From an uncultured Elusimicrobiales bacterium (GTDB taxonomy: Bacteria; Elusimicrobiota; Elusimicrobia; Elusimicrobiales; Elusimicrobiaceae): 64,000 nt of DNA. The notes under the pieces are model-generated. The model was not told the DNA's origin. It saw nothing but the letters and a program-made list of their open reading frames with translations, and made no database searches. The position numbers and the translations under genes were made by a program. Below, in pieces: positions 1 to 8,124 of this stretch (positions are counted from its first letter, which is position 1; every line of letters starts with the position of its first letter). The DNA lies in NCBI GenBank assembly GCA_910576915.1, contig CAJTJT010000002.1:124001-188000 (forward strand). The letters are read 5' to 3'.

Positions 1-1593
1 AAAGCTGTGCGGGTAGTTGTAGTAGACCGAAAATCCCCGTGCGCGCGCCAGCGGATTGACCGTTTCCGGCAGTGCGTTATAGTGCAGGCTGACGAAAATA
101 TGCGCATTTTCTTTAAGCGCGTGTTTGTAGCGCTCCTGCAGGCTCATGCGGTTGTTGCCGCTGCGGGTCATGATGACGGTGGCGCCCTCGCGTTCCAAAA
201 GGGGTTTTAATTCTTCGGCCAGGGCCAGGTTGGCTTCGTATTCCAGGTAGCCGGTGGGGCCGACGGCTCCGTCATACGGGGCTTGGCGGCGCGGGCTGTG
301 GCCGGCGTCAATCAAAATGCGCGCCCCGGTGAGCGGTTTGTCTTTGGCGGGGGTTAAAACGGGTTTGTGCATTAAATCCAGCGTTAAGTTGTTCTCTTCA
401 AAATCGTAGGCGTGCCCCCAGGGGCCGGTCCCTTTTTTAAAATAGATTTTGAACAGCAGCGTGTCTTTGGCGGGTTGGGACCAAATGATGTTTTCCACCA
501 GCGGGCTGGTGGTATCCATGCTGAAGTTTTCGTCAAATCCGTCCGTGTAATATAACGTCAGTTCCAGGCGGTCGTTAAATTCGTGTACGCTGATGGGGGT
601 AATCCGTTTGCCGACAAACGTAAACCGCGTTTTGTCGTCCGTTACGCTCATGCGCAGCGCGGTGACAGTGTTCGGTTCGTAATCTTTGGCCGGTTCCAGC
701 CGGAAATTGTTTTCTTCCAGCCAGGCCGATTCCTGTTCGTTCAGCATAATACGGTATTGGCCGTTTAAGCGGCCGTTAATCAGCACGTTCCCGTAGGCGC
801 GGTAAAAGGGGTATAAGTTTTCGCGCGGGGTGGGGATTTTGCGCAGTTTTACGCCCGGCGTTAAAATGCGGCCGCGGGTGAACGGGTCCTTGGCGGAAAG
901 CACTTTTAATTTTTCCGGCGCGGTGATTTTGGCTTCCGTTTCGTCCGGGCCGTCTTTCATACGGTACGTAATTTTGGCCGTTTTAGCTTTTTGTTCCGGG
1001 TCAATTACATATTGGGTGCGGTAGGAACCGGGGGAGGAAACGTCCTCCTTCATCGGCAGGTTTTTGGCGTCTTTTAAGCCCGAAAGCGTGGCCGTGACGG
1101 TTGCCCCCGGCGTGCCGCGCGCGTACAGGCTGACGGTGTCCCCGGGCAGCAGTTCCACGGGTTTTTGGGGGAACACTTCTTCCGGGTCGAACTCGGCTTT
1201 GGCGGAGAAATCTTTAATGTCCGCGCCCGGCACGGTAATGCGGCGCACGGCCCGGATGGTTTCTTTGGCGTTGGAGGCGGTCAGCACAAACTCAAACGCG
1301 CCGCTTTGCACGGGCAGAAACGCCAAAAACGCGCCGTTTTTATGAACGGGCACTTCTTCGCCGTTGATATCCAGTTTTACGGGGCCGGGCAGAATGACTT
1401 GCCCGAAGATAAAAATCTTTTTGGCTCCGCGCGCCACTTTCATATTTTCGTGCGGATATTGGACGGTGATTTGCGGCCCGGGCGCGAGCAGTTTTTCCTG
1501 CGCGGGCAGATAGAGCGCGGCGGGAATGTCGGTTCCAAGGGCGTTTACGGCTAAAAATAAAGGGAAAATAAGTAAAAAAAGAGTTCTTTTCAT
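1..1593 (-). CDS. N-acetylmuramoyl-L-alanine amidase, exported (partial, C-terminus cut)
   Basis: Cleaves the amide bond between MurNAc and the peptide stem in the periplasm. About 531 residues are visible and the gene runs off the left edge. A signal peptide (residues 1-20, MKRTLFLLIFPLFLAVNALG) is followed by about 400 residues of beta-rich modules. The zinc-amidase (Amidase_3) domain begins near residue 427: ILIDAGHSP carries the first zinc His, YLEYEANLAL the Glu, and VSLHYNAL the second zinc His. The TR of VIMTRSGN is also typical. The long N-terminal part suggests cell-wall or division targeting. Divergent from the NIF3 gene, with only 25 bp between the two start codons. Confidence 0.88.
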   Translation of the reverse strand, partial: MKRTLFLLIFPLFLAVNALGTDIPAALYLPAQEKLLAPGPQITVQYPHENMKVARGAKKIFIFGQVILPGPVKLDINGEEVPVHKNGAFLAFLPVQSGAFEFVLTASNAKETIRAVRRITVPGADIKDFSAKAEFDPEEVFPQKPVELLPGDTVSLYARGTPGATVTATLSGLKDAKNLPMKEDVSSPGSYRTQYVIDPEQKAKTAKITYRMKDGPDETEAKITAPEKLKVLSAKDPFTRGRILTPGVKLRKIPTPRENLYPFYRAYGNVLINGRLNGQYRIMLNEQESAWLEENNFRLEPAKDYEPNTVTALRMSVTDDKTRFTFVGKRITPISVHEFNDRLELTLYYTDGFDENFSMDTTSPLVENIIWSQPAKDTLLFKIYFKKGTGPWGHAYDFEENNLTLDLMHKPVLTPAKDKPLTGARILIDAGHSPRRQAPYDGAVGPTGYLEYEANLALAEELKPLLEREGATVIMTRSGNNRMSLQERYKHALKENAHIFVSLHYNALPETVNPLARARGFSVYYNYPHSF

Positions 1594-1618
1594 CCTTATA
1601 AAATGATAACATAATTCT

Positions 1619-2368
1619 ATGGTTAATTGCGAAGACGTCATTCACTTCTTAGATACGTATTTGGACATCGCCCACATCCCCGACGCCAGCCGTAACGGCT
1701 TGCAAGTGGCGGGAACGCCGCGGGTGGGGAGTATTGCGTTTGGCGTGTCGGCTTCTTTGGAGTTTTTTCGCAAAGCCGTAGCGGCGGGGGCGGACCTCGC
1801 CGTCGTACACCACGGCCTCTTGTGGGGGAAAGAACAGCCTCTTACGGGTTTGTTCCGGGAACGGGTGGCGTTTCTTTTGAAACACGACTTAAACCTGGCC
1901 GCCTATCACCTTCCCCTGGATAAACACCCCGTGGTGGGGCATAACGCAGTCCTGATGCGCGCGATAAAAGCCGAACGCGTACAACCGTTCGGGGAGTATC
2001 ACGGCCAGCAAATCGGGTTTTCGGGCATTGTAAACGCCCGGCTGGAAGATATTATCACCCGGCTGGAAACTTTCTGCCAAACCCGGGCCAAACTGCTTGC
2101 TTACGGGCCGAAAGAAATCGGCACCGTGGCCGTCGTCAGCGGCGGTGCGGGAGATTTACTCCCCCAGGCGATTGGCAAAAAAGTTGATTTGTATATCACC
2201 GGCGTGCTGGACGAACCCGCCCAGGAATGGTGCCGCGAAGGGCATATTAACTGCCTTGCGCTGGGGCACTATAACTCGGAAAAAGCGGGCGTCTTGGCGC
2301 TTATGGAGCTGGTGGCCAAGCGCTTTGGCGTGCAAACCCAATTTATAGATGTGCCCAACCCGCTGTAG
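1619..2368 (+). CDS. NIF3/YbgI-family dinuclear metal protein
   Basis: A 249-residue NIF3-like protein (GTP cyclohydrolase I type 2/NIF3 family; true substrate unsettled in most bacteria). Seen: the metal-ligand pair HH at residues 64-65 in AVVHHGLLWG, the YHLPLDKH segment near 96-103, and a C-terminal GHYNSEKAG that supplies the last ligands. Length is normal for the short form without the inserted PII-like domain. No Shine-Dalgarno is visible; a TAACAT box ends 6 nt before the ATG, so the mRNA may be leaderless. Confidence 0.88.
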   Translation: MVNCEDVIHFLDTYLDIAHIPDASRNGLQVAGTPRVGSIAFGVSASLEFFRKAVAAGADLAVVHHGLLWGKEQPLTGLFRERVAFLLKHDLNLAAYHLPLDKHPVVGHNAVLMRAIKAERVQPFGEYHGQQIGFSGIVNARLEDIITRLETFCQTRAKLLAYGPKEIGTVAVVSGGAGDLLPQAIGKKVDLYITGVLDEPAQEWCREGHINCLALGHYNSEKAGVLALMELVAKRFGVQTQFIDVPNPL

Positions 2369-2390
2369 GGTGATGGGCCGGAGGATGAAC

Positions 2391-3632
2391 ATGGAAAACA
2401 CGGAAAAAGAATTATTTAAAAAGATTGACACGTATAAACAAACGGTTATTGATTTGCAGACGAATATGATCGCCTGCCCGGCCGTAGCCCCGTCCCAGGG
2501 CGGTAAAGGCGAAGGCGCCAAAGCCACGTATTTGCTGTCCGTCCTCAAACAGATGAAATTTGACGAAGTTTCCGTTATTAACATCAAAGACCCGTCCGCC
2601 GAAGGCGGCGTGCGCCCGAACATCGTAGCCAAATACTACGGCGAAAATAAAAAGAAAGCCCTGTGGGTCATGGCGCATATGGACGTGGTTCCTCCCGGCG
2701 ATTTGGCCTTGTGGAAAACCGACCCTTATAAAGCCGTTGTAAAAGGCGATAAAATTTACGGACGCGGTTCCGAAGACAACCAGCAGGGCATTGTATCCGG
2801 CCTGCTGGCCGTGAAAGCCATGATGGACTGCGGCGTCCGCCCGCCGTGCACGTACGCGCTTTTGTTTAATGCGGACGAAGAAATCGGAAGCACGTTCGGT
2901 ATTGCCGCCATCTTAAAAAAACATCCCAAAACCTTTGGAAAAGAAGATATTTTCCTGGTGCCGGACGGCGGCAACCCGGAAGGCACGATGGTGGAAGTGG
3001 CCGAAAAGAACATGCTTTGGCTGAAATTTACCGTTTCCGGCAAACAGGCGCACGCGTCCTTGCCGCACATGGGTAACAACGCGCACCGCGCGTCGGCGCA
3101 TTTGATTGTCCGCCTGGACGAAGCGCTGCACAAAAAATTTAATAAAAAAGACAAACTCTTCGCGCCCGAATCCGCCGGCACCTTCGAGCCCACCAAGCAC
3201 GAAGCCAACGTGCCCAACGTCAACACCATCCCGGGCACGGACGTGTTTTATTTCGACTGCCGCGCCATCCCCTGCTATAAGAACAAAGAAGTGCTGGACG
3301 AAGTGGCCAAAGCGGTCAAAGCCGTGGAAAAAGAATTTAAAGTAAAAGTGAAAGTGGAACAGCTGATTGCGGAAGAATCCAAAGCTACCGACAAAAACGC
3401 CGAAGTGGTTAAATTAACTGTGGCGGCCGTAAAATCCGTTTACAAAAATACGCCGCGCCCCATGGGTGTAGGCGGCGGGACGGTGGCTTCGTTCCTGCGT
3501 AACGCGGGCTATCCGGCTGTCGTGTATTGCAAAGTGGACGATTTGGCCCACCAGCCTAACGAATACAGCAGTATCAAAAATACGTTGGGCGACGCTAAAG
3601 TGTTTGTGTCTGTTGCGCTTAATTTTAAATGA
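2391..3632 (+). CDS. M20-family metallopeptidase (dipeptidase/deacylase type)
   Basis: Cytoplasmic co-catalytic zinc hydrolase of 413 residues. Ligand motifs read in order: HMDVV (H96, D98), RGSEDN (D129), DEEIGS (catalytic E163, ligand E164), PDGGNP (D192), and a C-terminal DLAHQPNE with the last His. No signal peptide. Substrate is unknown; the family includes dipeptidases of the PepV type. ATG 2391 was chosen because CGGAGG lies 6 nt before it; in-frame ATGs at 2349 and 2385 lack a properly spaced ribosome site. The end of this gene leads directly into the pseudopilin gene. Confidence 0.85.
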   Translation: MENTEKELFKKIDTYKQTVIDLQTNMIACPAVAPSQGGKGEGAKATYLLSVLKQMKFDEVSVINIKDPSAEGGVRPNIVAKYYGENKKKALWVMAHMDVVPPGDLALWKTDPYKAVVKGDKIYGRGSEDNQQGIVSGLLAVKAMMDCGVRPPCTYALLFNADEEIGSTFGIAAILKKHPKTFGKEDIFLVPDGGNPEGTMVEVAEKNMLWLKFTVSGKQAHASLPHMGNNAHRASAHLIVRLDEALHKKFNKKDKLFAPESAGTFEPTKHEANVPNVNTIPGTDVFYFDCRAIPCYKNKEVLDEVAKAVKAVEKEFKVKVKVEQLIAEESKATDKNAEVVKLTVAAVKSVYKNTPRPMGVGGGTVASFLRNAGYPAVVYCKVDDLAHQPNEYSSIKNTLGDAKVFVSVALNFK

Positions 3633-3640
3633 GGCCGCTT

Positions 3641-4057
3641 ATGAAGAAAGGTTTTACCGTAACCGAAATTGTCATTATGGTGGTGGTTTTCGCCCTGCTG
3701 TTTGGCTTTACGGTGCCGAAGTTTATGGCGCTTGTGCATAAAGCCCAGGAGGGGAGCACCAAACATAAATTGGTAAAAGTACGCAGCGCCATCGCCGCGT
3801 ATTACGGCGAACACCAGGGCACGTATCCGACGGATGATTTGTCCTGCCTGGTGCCGGCGTACCTCGAAAAAATCCCGCAGGCCACCGTGCCGGGGCATGC
3901 GCCGTCCGCGCACGTGTCTACCGGGAATTTTGAGCAGGCGTTTACCAAAACCGGCGGCTGGGCCTACGTCAGCGATCCGGCCGATCCGCGCTACGGGGAC
4001 TTTTTCGTAAACGTGGACCGGGACGACAGCTACGGCAAAGCCTGGCATACGCACTAG
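3641..4057 (+). CDS. Type IV pilin/type II secretion pseudopilin-like protein
   Basis: A short leader (MKKG) is followed by a class III prepilin cleavage site: Gly then FTVTE with Glu at mature position +5, then a hydrophobic helix (IVIMVVVFALLFGFTVP). The mature protein is about 135 residues with a periplasmic head ending in a GDFFVNVDRDD segment that resembles the calcium-loop end of GspG-type major pseudopilins. It differs from the five GFTLIELL pilins in the window by sequence and by lacking the T12 promoter. It is co-transcribed with the M20 gene. ATG 3641 follows GAGG by 6 nt. Confidence 0.8.
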   Translation: MKKGFTVTEIVIMVVVFALLFGFTVPKFMALVHKAQEGSTKHKLVKVRSAIAAYYGEHQGTYPTDDLSCLVPAYLEKIPQATVPGHAPSAHVSTGNFEQAFTKTGGWAYVSDPADPRYGDFFVNVDRDDSYGKAWHTH

Positions 4058-4092
4058 AATTTTCCCCCGCGGTACCCTGCGGGGGATTTTTA
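4058..4092 (+). terminator. Rho-independent terminator
   Basis: CCCCCGC / GCGGGGG stem followed by TTTTT, after the pseudopilin gene and before the prepilin peptidase gene. Confidence 0.75.
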
Positions 4093-4117
4093 TGTTTTTA
4101 GGAGAATAATTACTGGT

Positions 4118-4900
4118 ATGGAAACGCTTATTTTGGTTTTTGCCGCGTTGTTCGGCTTAATTTTCGGCAGTTTTTTGAACGTGTGTATTTACCGTATTCC
4201 GCGCGAAAAATCCCTCGCGTGGCCGCCTTCTTCCTGCCCCGGCTGCGGCGCGCGCATTAAATGGTACGATAATATCCCGGTGCTGAGCTACCTGTTTTTG
4301 TTGGGTAAATGCCGCAGCTGCAAAAGCCCCATTTCCATCCAGTACCCGGTGGTGGAGCTAGTTACGGGTGCGCTGACGCTGCTGTTTGTGTGGCGGTTTG
4401 GGCTGGCGGTGTGGACGTTTGTCACCCTGGCGGCGGTGTATGCTCTTATCGTGCTGTCCGTCATCGATTTCCATTTTATGATTATCCCGGACCGCTGTTC
4501 GCTGGGGCTTATTGTGTTAGGTCTTGCGTTTGCGTGGTGCAACCCCACCTTTTCCGGCGTGTGGTGGCAGAAAGAGCTGGCTTCGTTATTAGGCGCGGGC
4601 GTCGGCCTTTTTGGCGTGCTGGCGATTGCGCTTATCGGTACCTGGCTGTTTAAAAAAGAAGCCATGGGCGGCGGCGACGTAAAACTGATGGGCGGCGTGG
4701 GCGCGCTTATCGGCTGGGAGGGCGTGATTACGACGATTGTATTCGCTTCTTTCTTCGGCTTGGTATACGCCGTGTTTTTAATGATTTTTAAGGGTAAAAA
4801 AGGCGGCGACGCCATCCCGTTCGGTCCGTTTTTAAGCCTGGGTGCGCTGATTAATTTGTTCTACCTGGTTAAGCCGTCCATGCTGGTTATTGAACTGTAA
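4118..4900 (+). CDS. pilD: Prepilin peptidase / N-methyltransferase (A24 family)
   Basis: Inner-membrane aspartyl protease that removes leaders from prepilins and N-methylates the new Phe. 260 residues. The N-terminal cytoplasmic loop has the zinc cysteines C40-x2-C43 and C65-x2-C68 of the bifunctional methylating form. Catalytic aspartates are D117 (VIDFHFMIIPD) and D187 (GGGDVKLMG). About seven to eight membrane segments follow. It presumably processes all six prepilins in the window. An AGGAG ribosome site precedes ATG 4118. Confidence 0.93.
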   Translation: METLILVFAALFGLIFGSFLNVCIYRIPREKSLAWPPSSCPGCGARIKWYDNIPVLSYLFLLGKCRSCKSPISIQYPVVELVTGALTLLFVWRFGLAVWTFVTLAAVYALIVLSVIDFHFMIIPDRCSLGLIVLGLAFAWCNPTFSGVWWQKELASLLGAGVGLFGVLAIALIGTWLFKKEAMGGGDVKLMGGVGALIGWEGVITTIVFASFFGLVYAVFLMIFKGKKGGDAIPFGPFLSLGALINLFYLVKPSMLVIEL

Positions 4901-4918
4901 AGCATCCGCAAATTTTAC

Positions 4919-4950
4919 AAAGAGGAGAGATTTTTCTCTCCTCTTTTTTG
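4919..4950 (+). terminator. Rho-independent terminator after pilD
   Basis: AGAGGAGAGA / TCTCTCCTCT hairpin followed by a T run. Confidence 0.8.
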
Positions 4951-5046
4951 TTGTGTGTTTTTTGCTTGTTTAGCAATAGAAACAGGTAAAAGATTGGAAA
5001 ATTTAGAGCAACTTTCTCCCTCCTGGGGCCCCCGCATCGTTAGGGG

Positions 5047-5074
5047 TTGTATTGTTTTTTTTTTTTGATAACAT
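5047..5074 (+). promoter_or_regulatory. T12-spacer promoter of pilin gene 1
   Basis: TTGTAT at 5047-5052, a 16-bp spacer (TG, twelve T at 5055-5066, GA), then TAACAT at 5069-5074. Same layout as the promoters at 43720, 44362, 54579 and 61249. The start codon lies 161 nt downstream. Confidence 0.75.
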
Positions 5075-5088
5075 GGGGATAAATTAAG

Positions 5089-5214
5089 GTTTGGCGGCCA
5101 TGTTGTTTAATCGCGTCATTCCGTAGGGTTTTAGTACGGAATCTCGCTGTTACGAAACGACAGATTCCCGATAGAAACCTTCGGGAATGACGTAAGTAAG
5201 GTAAGCCGCCAAAC
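5089..5214. repeat. Nested palindromic element in the pilin 1 leader
   Basis: Outer inverted repeat GTTTGGCGGC (5089-5098) / GCCGCCAAAC (5205-5214) encloses a second pair CGTCATTCCG (5114-5123) / CGGGAATGACG (5182-5192), and inside that two small hairpins (CCGTA...TACGG and TCCCGA...TCGGGA). It lies between the T12 promoter and the start codon, so it would be part of the mRNA leader. The layout resembles a miniature inverted-repeat element; no transposase is nearby. Confidence 0.6.
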
Positions 5215-5235
5215 CGTATAAGGGGGATGTGTCCC

Positions 5236-5877
5236 ATGTATAAAAATGCCGTCATGCTGAAACCCTGCGGGTCGCCATTTCAGCATCCATATCAAAGGGA
5301 AAAAAGCCTTAATAAACTGTCTGGATTCCGGCTGTGGCGGCGCACAGCGTGCCGGAATGACGACGGAAAGTGCGGTTTTACATTAATTGAACTGTTAGTC
5401 GTCGTCTTAATTATCGGAATCCTGTCCGCCGTTGCGCTGCCGCAGTATCAAACGGCGGTGGATAAAGCGCGGTACGCTAAAATTATTCCTATGACGCGCG
5501 CTTTAAAAGACGCTACGGAAGTGTACTATTTGGCAAACGGAACGTACCAATTTAAAATTAACGATATAGATTTGCAGGGCCCGGCCGGATGCACATTCCC
5601 GGTATCGGATAACGTGGTGTATTGCCAGGATTCCTGGTACGATATTATGAACTCCGGCAACGATGTGGTAGGCTTTACGGGGCCGCGTTATAAAAGCGAC
5701 GGCAGCGCCAATAGCGAAATTGTTAACGCATACCGTATTTGGCTGGATAACGGTACGGGTGAAAAAAGCGGCCGGCGGGAGTGTTTGGCGTATGACGGTT
5801 CCGCGCGCGCTCACCGTTTGTGCCGCGCACTGGGCGGCGTGCGCCAGGGAAGTACAAATGTATATACGCTGCCGTAA
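5236..5877 (+). CDS. Type IV pilin-like protein 1, with repeat-enlarged leader
   Basis: Prepilin with the GFTLIELL cleavage motif (Glu +5), hydrophobic helix and ALPQYQ segment shared with the other lone pilins. The mature part is about 167 residues with paired cysteines (GCTF, VYCQD, RRECLAYD, HRLCRAL) in the head. The start is placed at 5236 because the context AGGGGGATGTGTCCCATG matches that of pilin 4. Here 46 residues precede the cleavage Gly region, against 5 in pilin 4: an in-frame 123-nt stretch built of dispersed-repeat sequence (about 5247-5369) splits the normal leader. Whether PilD still processes it is unknown. Confidence 0.8.
   Translation: MYKNAVMLKPCGSPFQHPYQREKSLNKLSGFRLWRRTACRNDDGKCGFTLIELLVVVLIIGILSAVALPQYQTAVDKARYAKIIPMTRALKDATEVYYLANGTYQFKINDIDLQGPAGCTFPVSDNVVYCQDSWYDIMNSGNDVVGFTGPRYKSDGSANSEIVNAYRIWLDNGTGEKSGRRECLAYDGSARAHRLCRALGGVRQGSTNVYTLP
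5247..5369. repeat. Dispersed-repeat insertion inside the pilin 1 leader codons
   Basis: Contains a GTCATGCTGAAA...TTTCAGCATCC unit and, in opposite orientation, a GGATTCCGGC...GCCGGAATGACG unit. Related units sit in the intergenic region at 43146-43306. The insertion is 123 nt (41 codons) relative to pilin 4 and has no stop in the pilin frame. TGC occurs at both junctions, which might be a short target duplication. Confidence 0.6.
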
Positions 5878-5896
5878 ACGCGTTTAAACCGATAAA

Positions 5897-5930
5897 AAAC
5901 ACCCGGGATTAATTTCCCCGGGTGTTTTAA
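5897..5930. terminator. Bidirectional terminator between pilin 1 and rdgB
   Basis: ACACCCGGG / CCCGGGTGT stem with A and T runs on the two sides; serves the converging pilin 1 and rdgB transcripts. Confidence 0.8.
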
Positions 5931-5946
5931 ATAGTTGCTTGAATGC

Positions 5947-6561
5947 TTATTTTCTTTCTTTTAAAAGCATTAAGTGTTCGGCCATCTTGTTAAACGCCTG
6001 TGCGCGGTGGCTGATTTTGTTCTTTTCGGTTTCCGTCATTTCTGCCAGCGTTTTTTTAGTGTTTCCCACCAAAAACAGCGGGTCATATCCAAAACCGTTG
6101 TCGCCGCGGTAGCCAAAACCGATGAATCCTTCCAGCTTGCCTTCAAACGTTTGCACGCTGCCGTGCGGCATAGCCAAACAGGCAATCGTGCGGAAACGTG
6201 CCGTACGTTCGGGCAGGAGCGTGCCGTCCAGTTCGGCCAGCAGCTTGCGGTTGTTGTCATCCGCGTCGGCGTGTTCGCCGGCGTAACGGGCCGTATAGAC
6301 GCCGGGATGTCCGTTTAAGGCGTCCACTTCCAGCCCCGTATCGTCGGACAGGGCGGGAAGCCCCGTCGCCCGGGCGGCAAATACGGCTTTTTGTTCGGCA
6401 TTGGCTTCCAGCGAGCTGCCGGTTTCGGGCGGCAGCTCGAGGTTGTCAAAATCGGCCAGGCTGAGGTATTTTACCTGGGTTCCGTTCTTTAAGGTGGCGG
6501 GCAAAATGTGTACCAGCTCTTTAAATTTATGCGGATTGCCCGTAGCGACTAAAATCTTCAT
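5947..6561 (-). CDS. rdgB: XTP/dITP (non-canonical purine NTP) pyrophosphatase
   Basis: Hydrolyses dITP, XTP and ITP to monophosphates and so keeps deaminated purines out of nucleic acids; cytoplasmic. 204 residues, normal length. N-terminal MKILVATGNPHKFKEL is the Ham1 signature; SDDTGLEVDAL holds the metal-binding acidic residues; GFGYDPLF and ISHRAQAF close the site. It starts 4 nt after the stop of the upstream exported peptidase gene, so it is probably translationally coupled to it. Confidence 0.93.
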   Translation of the reverse strand: MKILVATGNPHKFKELVHILPATLKNGTQVKYLSLADFDNLELPPETGSSLEANAEQKAVFAARATGLPALSDDTGLEVDALNGHPGVYTARYAGEHADADDNNRKLLAELDGTLLPERTARFRTIACLAMPHGSVQTFEGKLEGFIGFGYRGDNGFGYDPLFLVGNTKKTLAEMTETEKNKISHRAQAFNKMAEHLMLLKERK

Positions 6562-6565
6562 GTTT

Positions 6566-7963
6566 CTATTTGGCGCTTTTCATGCGTACGACTTCGTCAA
6601 TCAAGTTAAGCGATACGCGGTAAGATTTGTACATGTCGTCTTCGCTGAGCCATTCGGTAAACGCGTGCGGATTGTTTTGGCCCGTGAAGATGGTAAAAGC
6701 GCCTTTGCCCAACTTAATAAGGAACATGGAGGCCGTGGTTCCGGCGCGTTCTTCCTTAAAGTCCGGCGTTACTCCGGCGGCGGCAAACGCGCGGCGGGTA
6801 ATGTTCATCGCTTCGGGGTGGATGGCTTCGCCCACGTTGCCGTAGTTGCGGCGTACTTCGGTGGAAATTTTAACTCCGAAGGCTTCTTCCACGGAGGGAA
6901 TCATTCTCTGTAAATCTTCTTTCCATTGGTCCAGTTCGGCCTGGTTAAAGCCGCGGAGGCGGAAGTCCATCACCGCTACGCTGGGCGTGTTGGCGGGATA
7001 ATCGATGTGGTGCAGTTCCACGTAACCCTGTTTGCCTACGCTTTTATTGGGCAGCGGAAGCGGTTTGCCGTCCGTCGTAACGGGGCAGAGGCCGGCACCC
7101 AGCACACAGGCGGGGAACCACGCGTTAAGATAGCCGTTTTCGGCCGCGTGGGACTGATGGCCCGGGTGGCCTTTTACGGTAACGAGCACCTGTTCGGCGT
7201 TGAAATTGCCTACAACTACTTCTCCGTCTACACCGCCGTCAAAGTCGAAGGCGATATCGGGGTTATAGGGGGTTTCTTCAATAAATTCGGCGGCGCGGCC
7301 CACGTCTTCGTTCGGCGCGATGACGACCTGGATTTTGCCGTGTTTTTTGTTCGGGTTCTGCGCCAGGGTTTGCAGCATGGTCATGATGATGGAAACGCCG
7401 GCTTTATCGTCGGCGGACAGGATGGTGGTGCCGTCGGACGTTACAATCGTTTTGCCGATTTGGGTGGGCAGATAAGACCCGTTGTCTTTGGCCGGATCGA
7501 TTACCTGGCCGTTTTCCAGCACAATCGGCTGTCCGTCGTATTTTTCAATCAGGCGGGCTTTAATGCCGGTGGCGGGATTGTCGGGCGTTACGTCGTAGTG
7601 GCAGCTAAATCCCAGCGTAGGAACATTCCCTTTTACGTTGGACGGAATTTCCACATAAATATAATGGTTCGGCGTTAACGTGACATTCAGGCCGAAAGAC
7701 TGAATTTCGGCGAAGAGTTTTTTTGCGGTTTCGATTTGAACGTCCGTAATTTGTTCTTTTTCGCTGCTTTGGCTGTCGTAAGTGGTGTATTTTAAGAAGC
7801 GTTCCAGCAAAACTTGACGGTAGCTGTCCTGCTTGGCGAGCGTGGTATGAGCAACCTTGCGTGTTACTTTGTTGGTAAGCGTGGAAGAAGAGGCGTACGC
7901 ATTTAGGTTGCTGAGGCCTAAAGCCGCAACGGCTAATAAGGCGATAAAATGAGTCCCTTTCAT
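6566..7963 (-). CDS. Exported peptidase T-like M20 protein, divergent active site
   Basis: 465 residues with an N-terminal signal peptide (MKGTHFIALLAVAALGLSNL). Overall order matches peptidase T (M20B tripeptidase): CHYDVTPD has the H-x-D pair, ILSADDKAG the bridging Asp, PNEDVG the catalytic Glu, AFDFDGG the next ligand and NNPHAF the last His. Differences from the usual pattern: PDEE is PNED, so the metal-ligand Glu is Asp, and the RGGTDGS loop is RAGTTAS. Normal PepT is cytoplasmic, so export is unusual. It lies 161 bp after a more canonical exported PepT paralogue. Ribosome site GGAGGATATC before the ATG. Confidence 0.8.
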   Translation of the reverse strand: MKGTHFIALLAVAALGLSNLNAYASSSTLTNKVTRKVAHTTLAKQDSYRQVLLERFLKYTTYDSQSSEKEQITDVQIETAKKLFAEIQSFGLNVTLTPNHYIYVEIPSNVKGNVPTLGFSCHYDVTPDNPATGIKARLIEKYDGQPIVLENGQVIDPAKDNGSYLPTQIGKTIVTSDGTTILSADDKAGVSIIMTMLQTLAQNPNKKHGKIQVVIAPNEDVGRAAEFIEETPYNPDIAFDFDGGVDGEVVVGNFNAEQVLVTVKGHPGHQSHAAENGYLNAWFPACVLGAGLCPVTTDGKPLPLPNKSVGKQGYVELHHIDYPANTPSVAVMDFRLRGFNQAELDQWKEDLQRMIPSVEEAFGVKISTEVRRNYGNVGEAIHPEAMNITRRAFAAAGVTPDFKEERAGTTASMFLIKLGKGAFTIFTGQNNPHAFTEWLSEDDMYKSYRVSLNLIDEVVRMKSAK

Positions 7964-8077
7964 TGATATCCTCCAAAGATATTTATAAGTTATTTTATTC
8001 TAATAATCTCACGCCGGGCTCTGCAAGGGCCAAAAGACCTATTTCTTTTTTAGGCCCCGGTTTGTCGTCGGCGGGCA

Positions 8078-8107
8078 TAAAAAAAGCCCGCCGGAAAGCG
8101 GGCTTTT
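8078..8107. terminator. Terminator after the PepT gene
   Basis: AAAAAAAGCCCGC / GCGGGCTTTTT hairpin downstream of the minus-strand valS-pepT transcript. Confidence 0.8.
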
Positions 8108-8124
8108 TGCAAAGCGTTTTTGGG

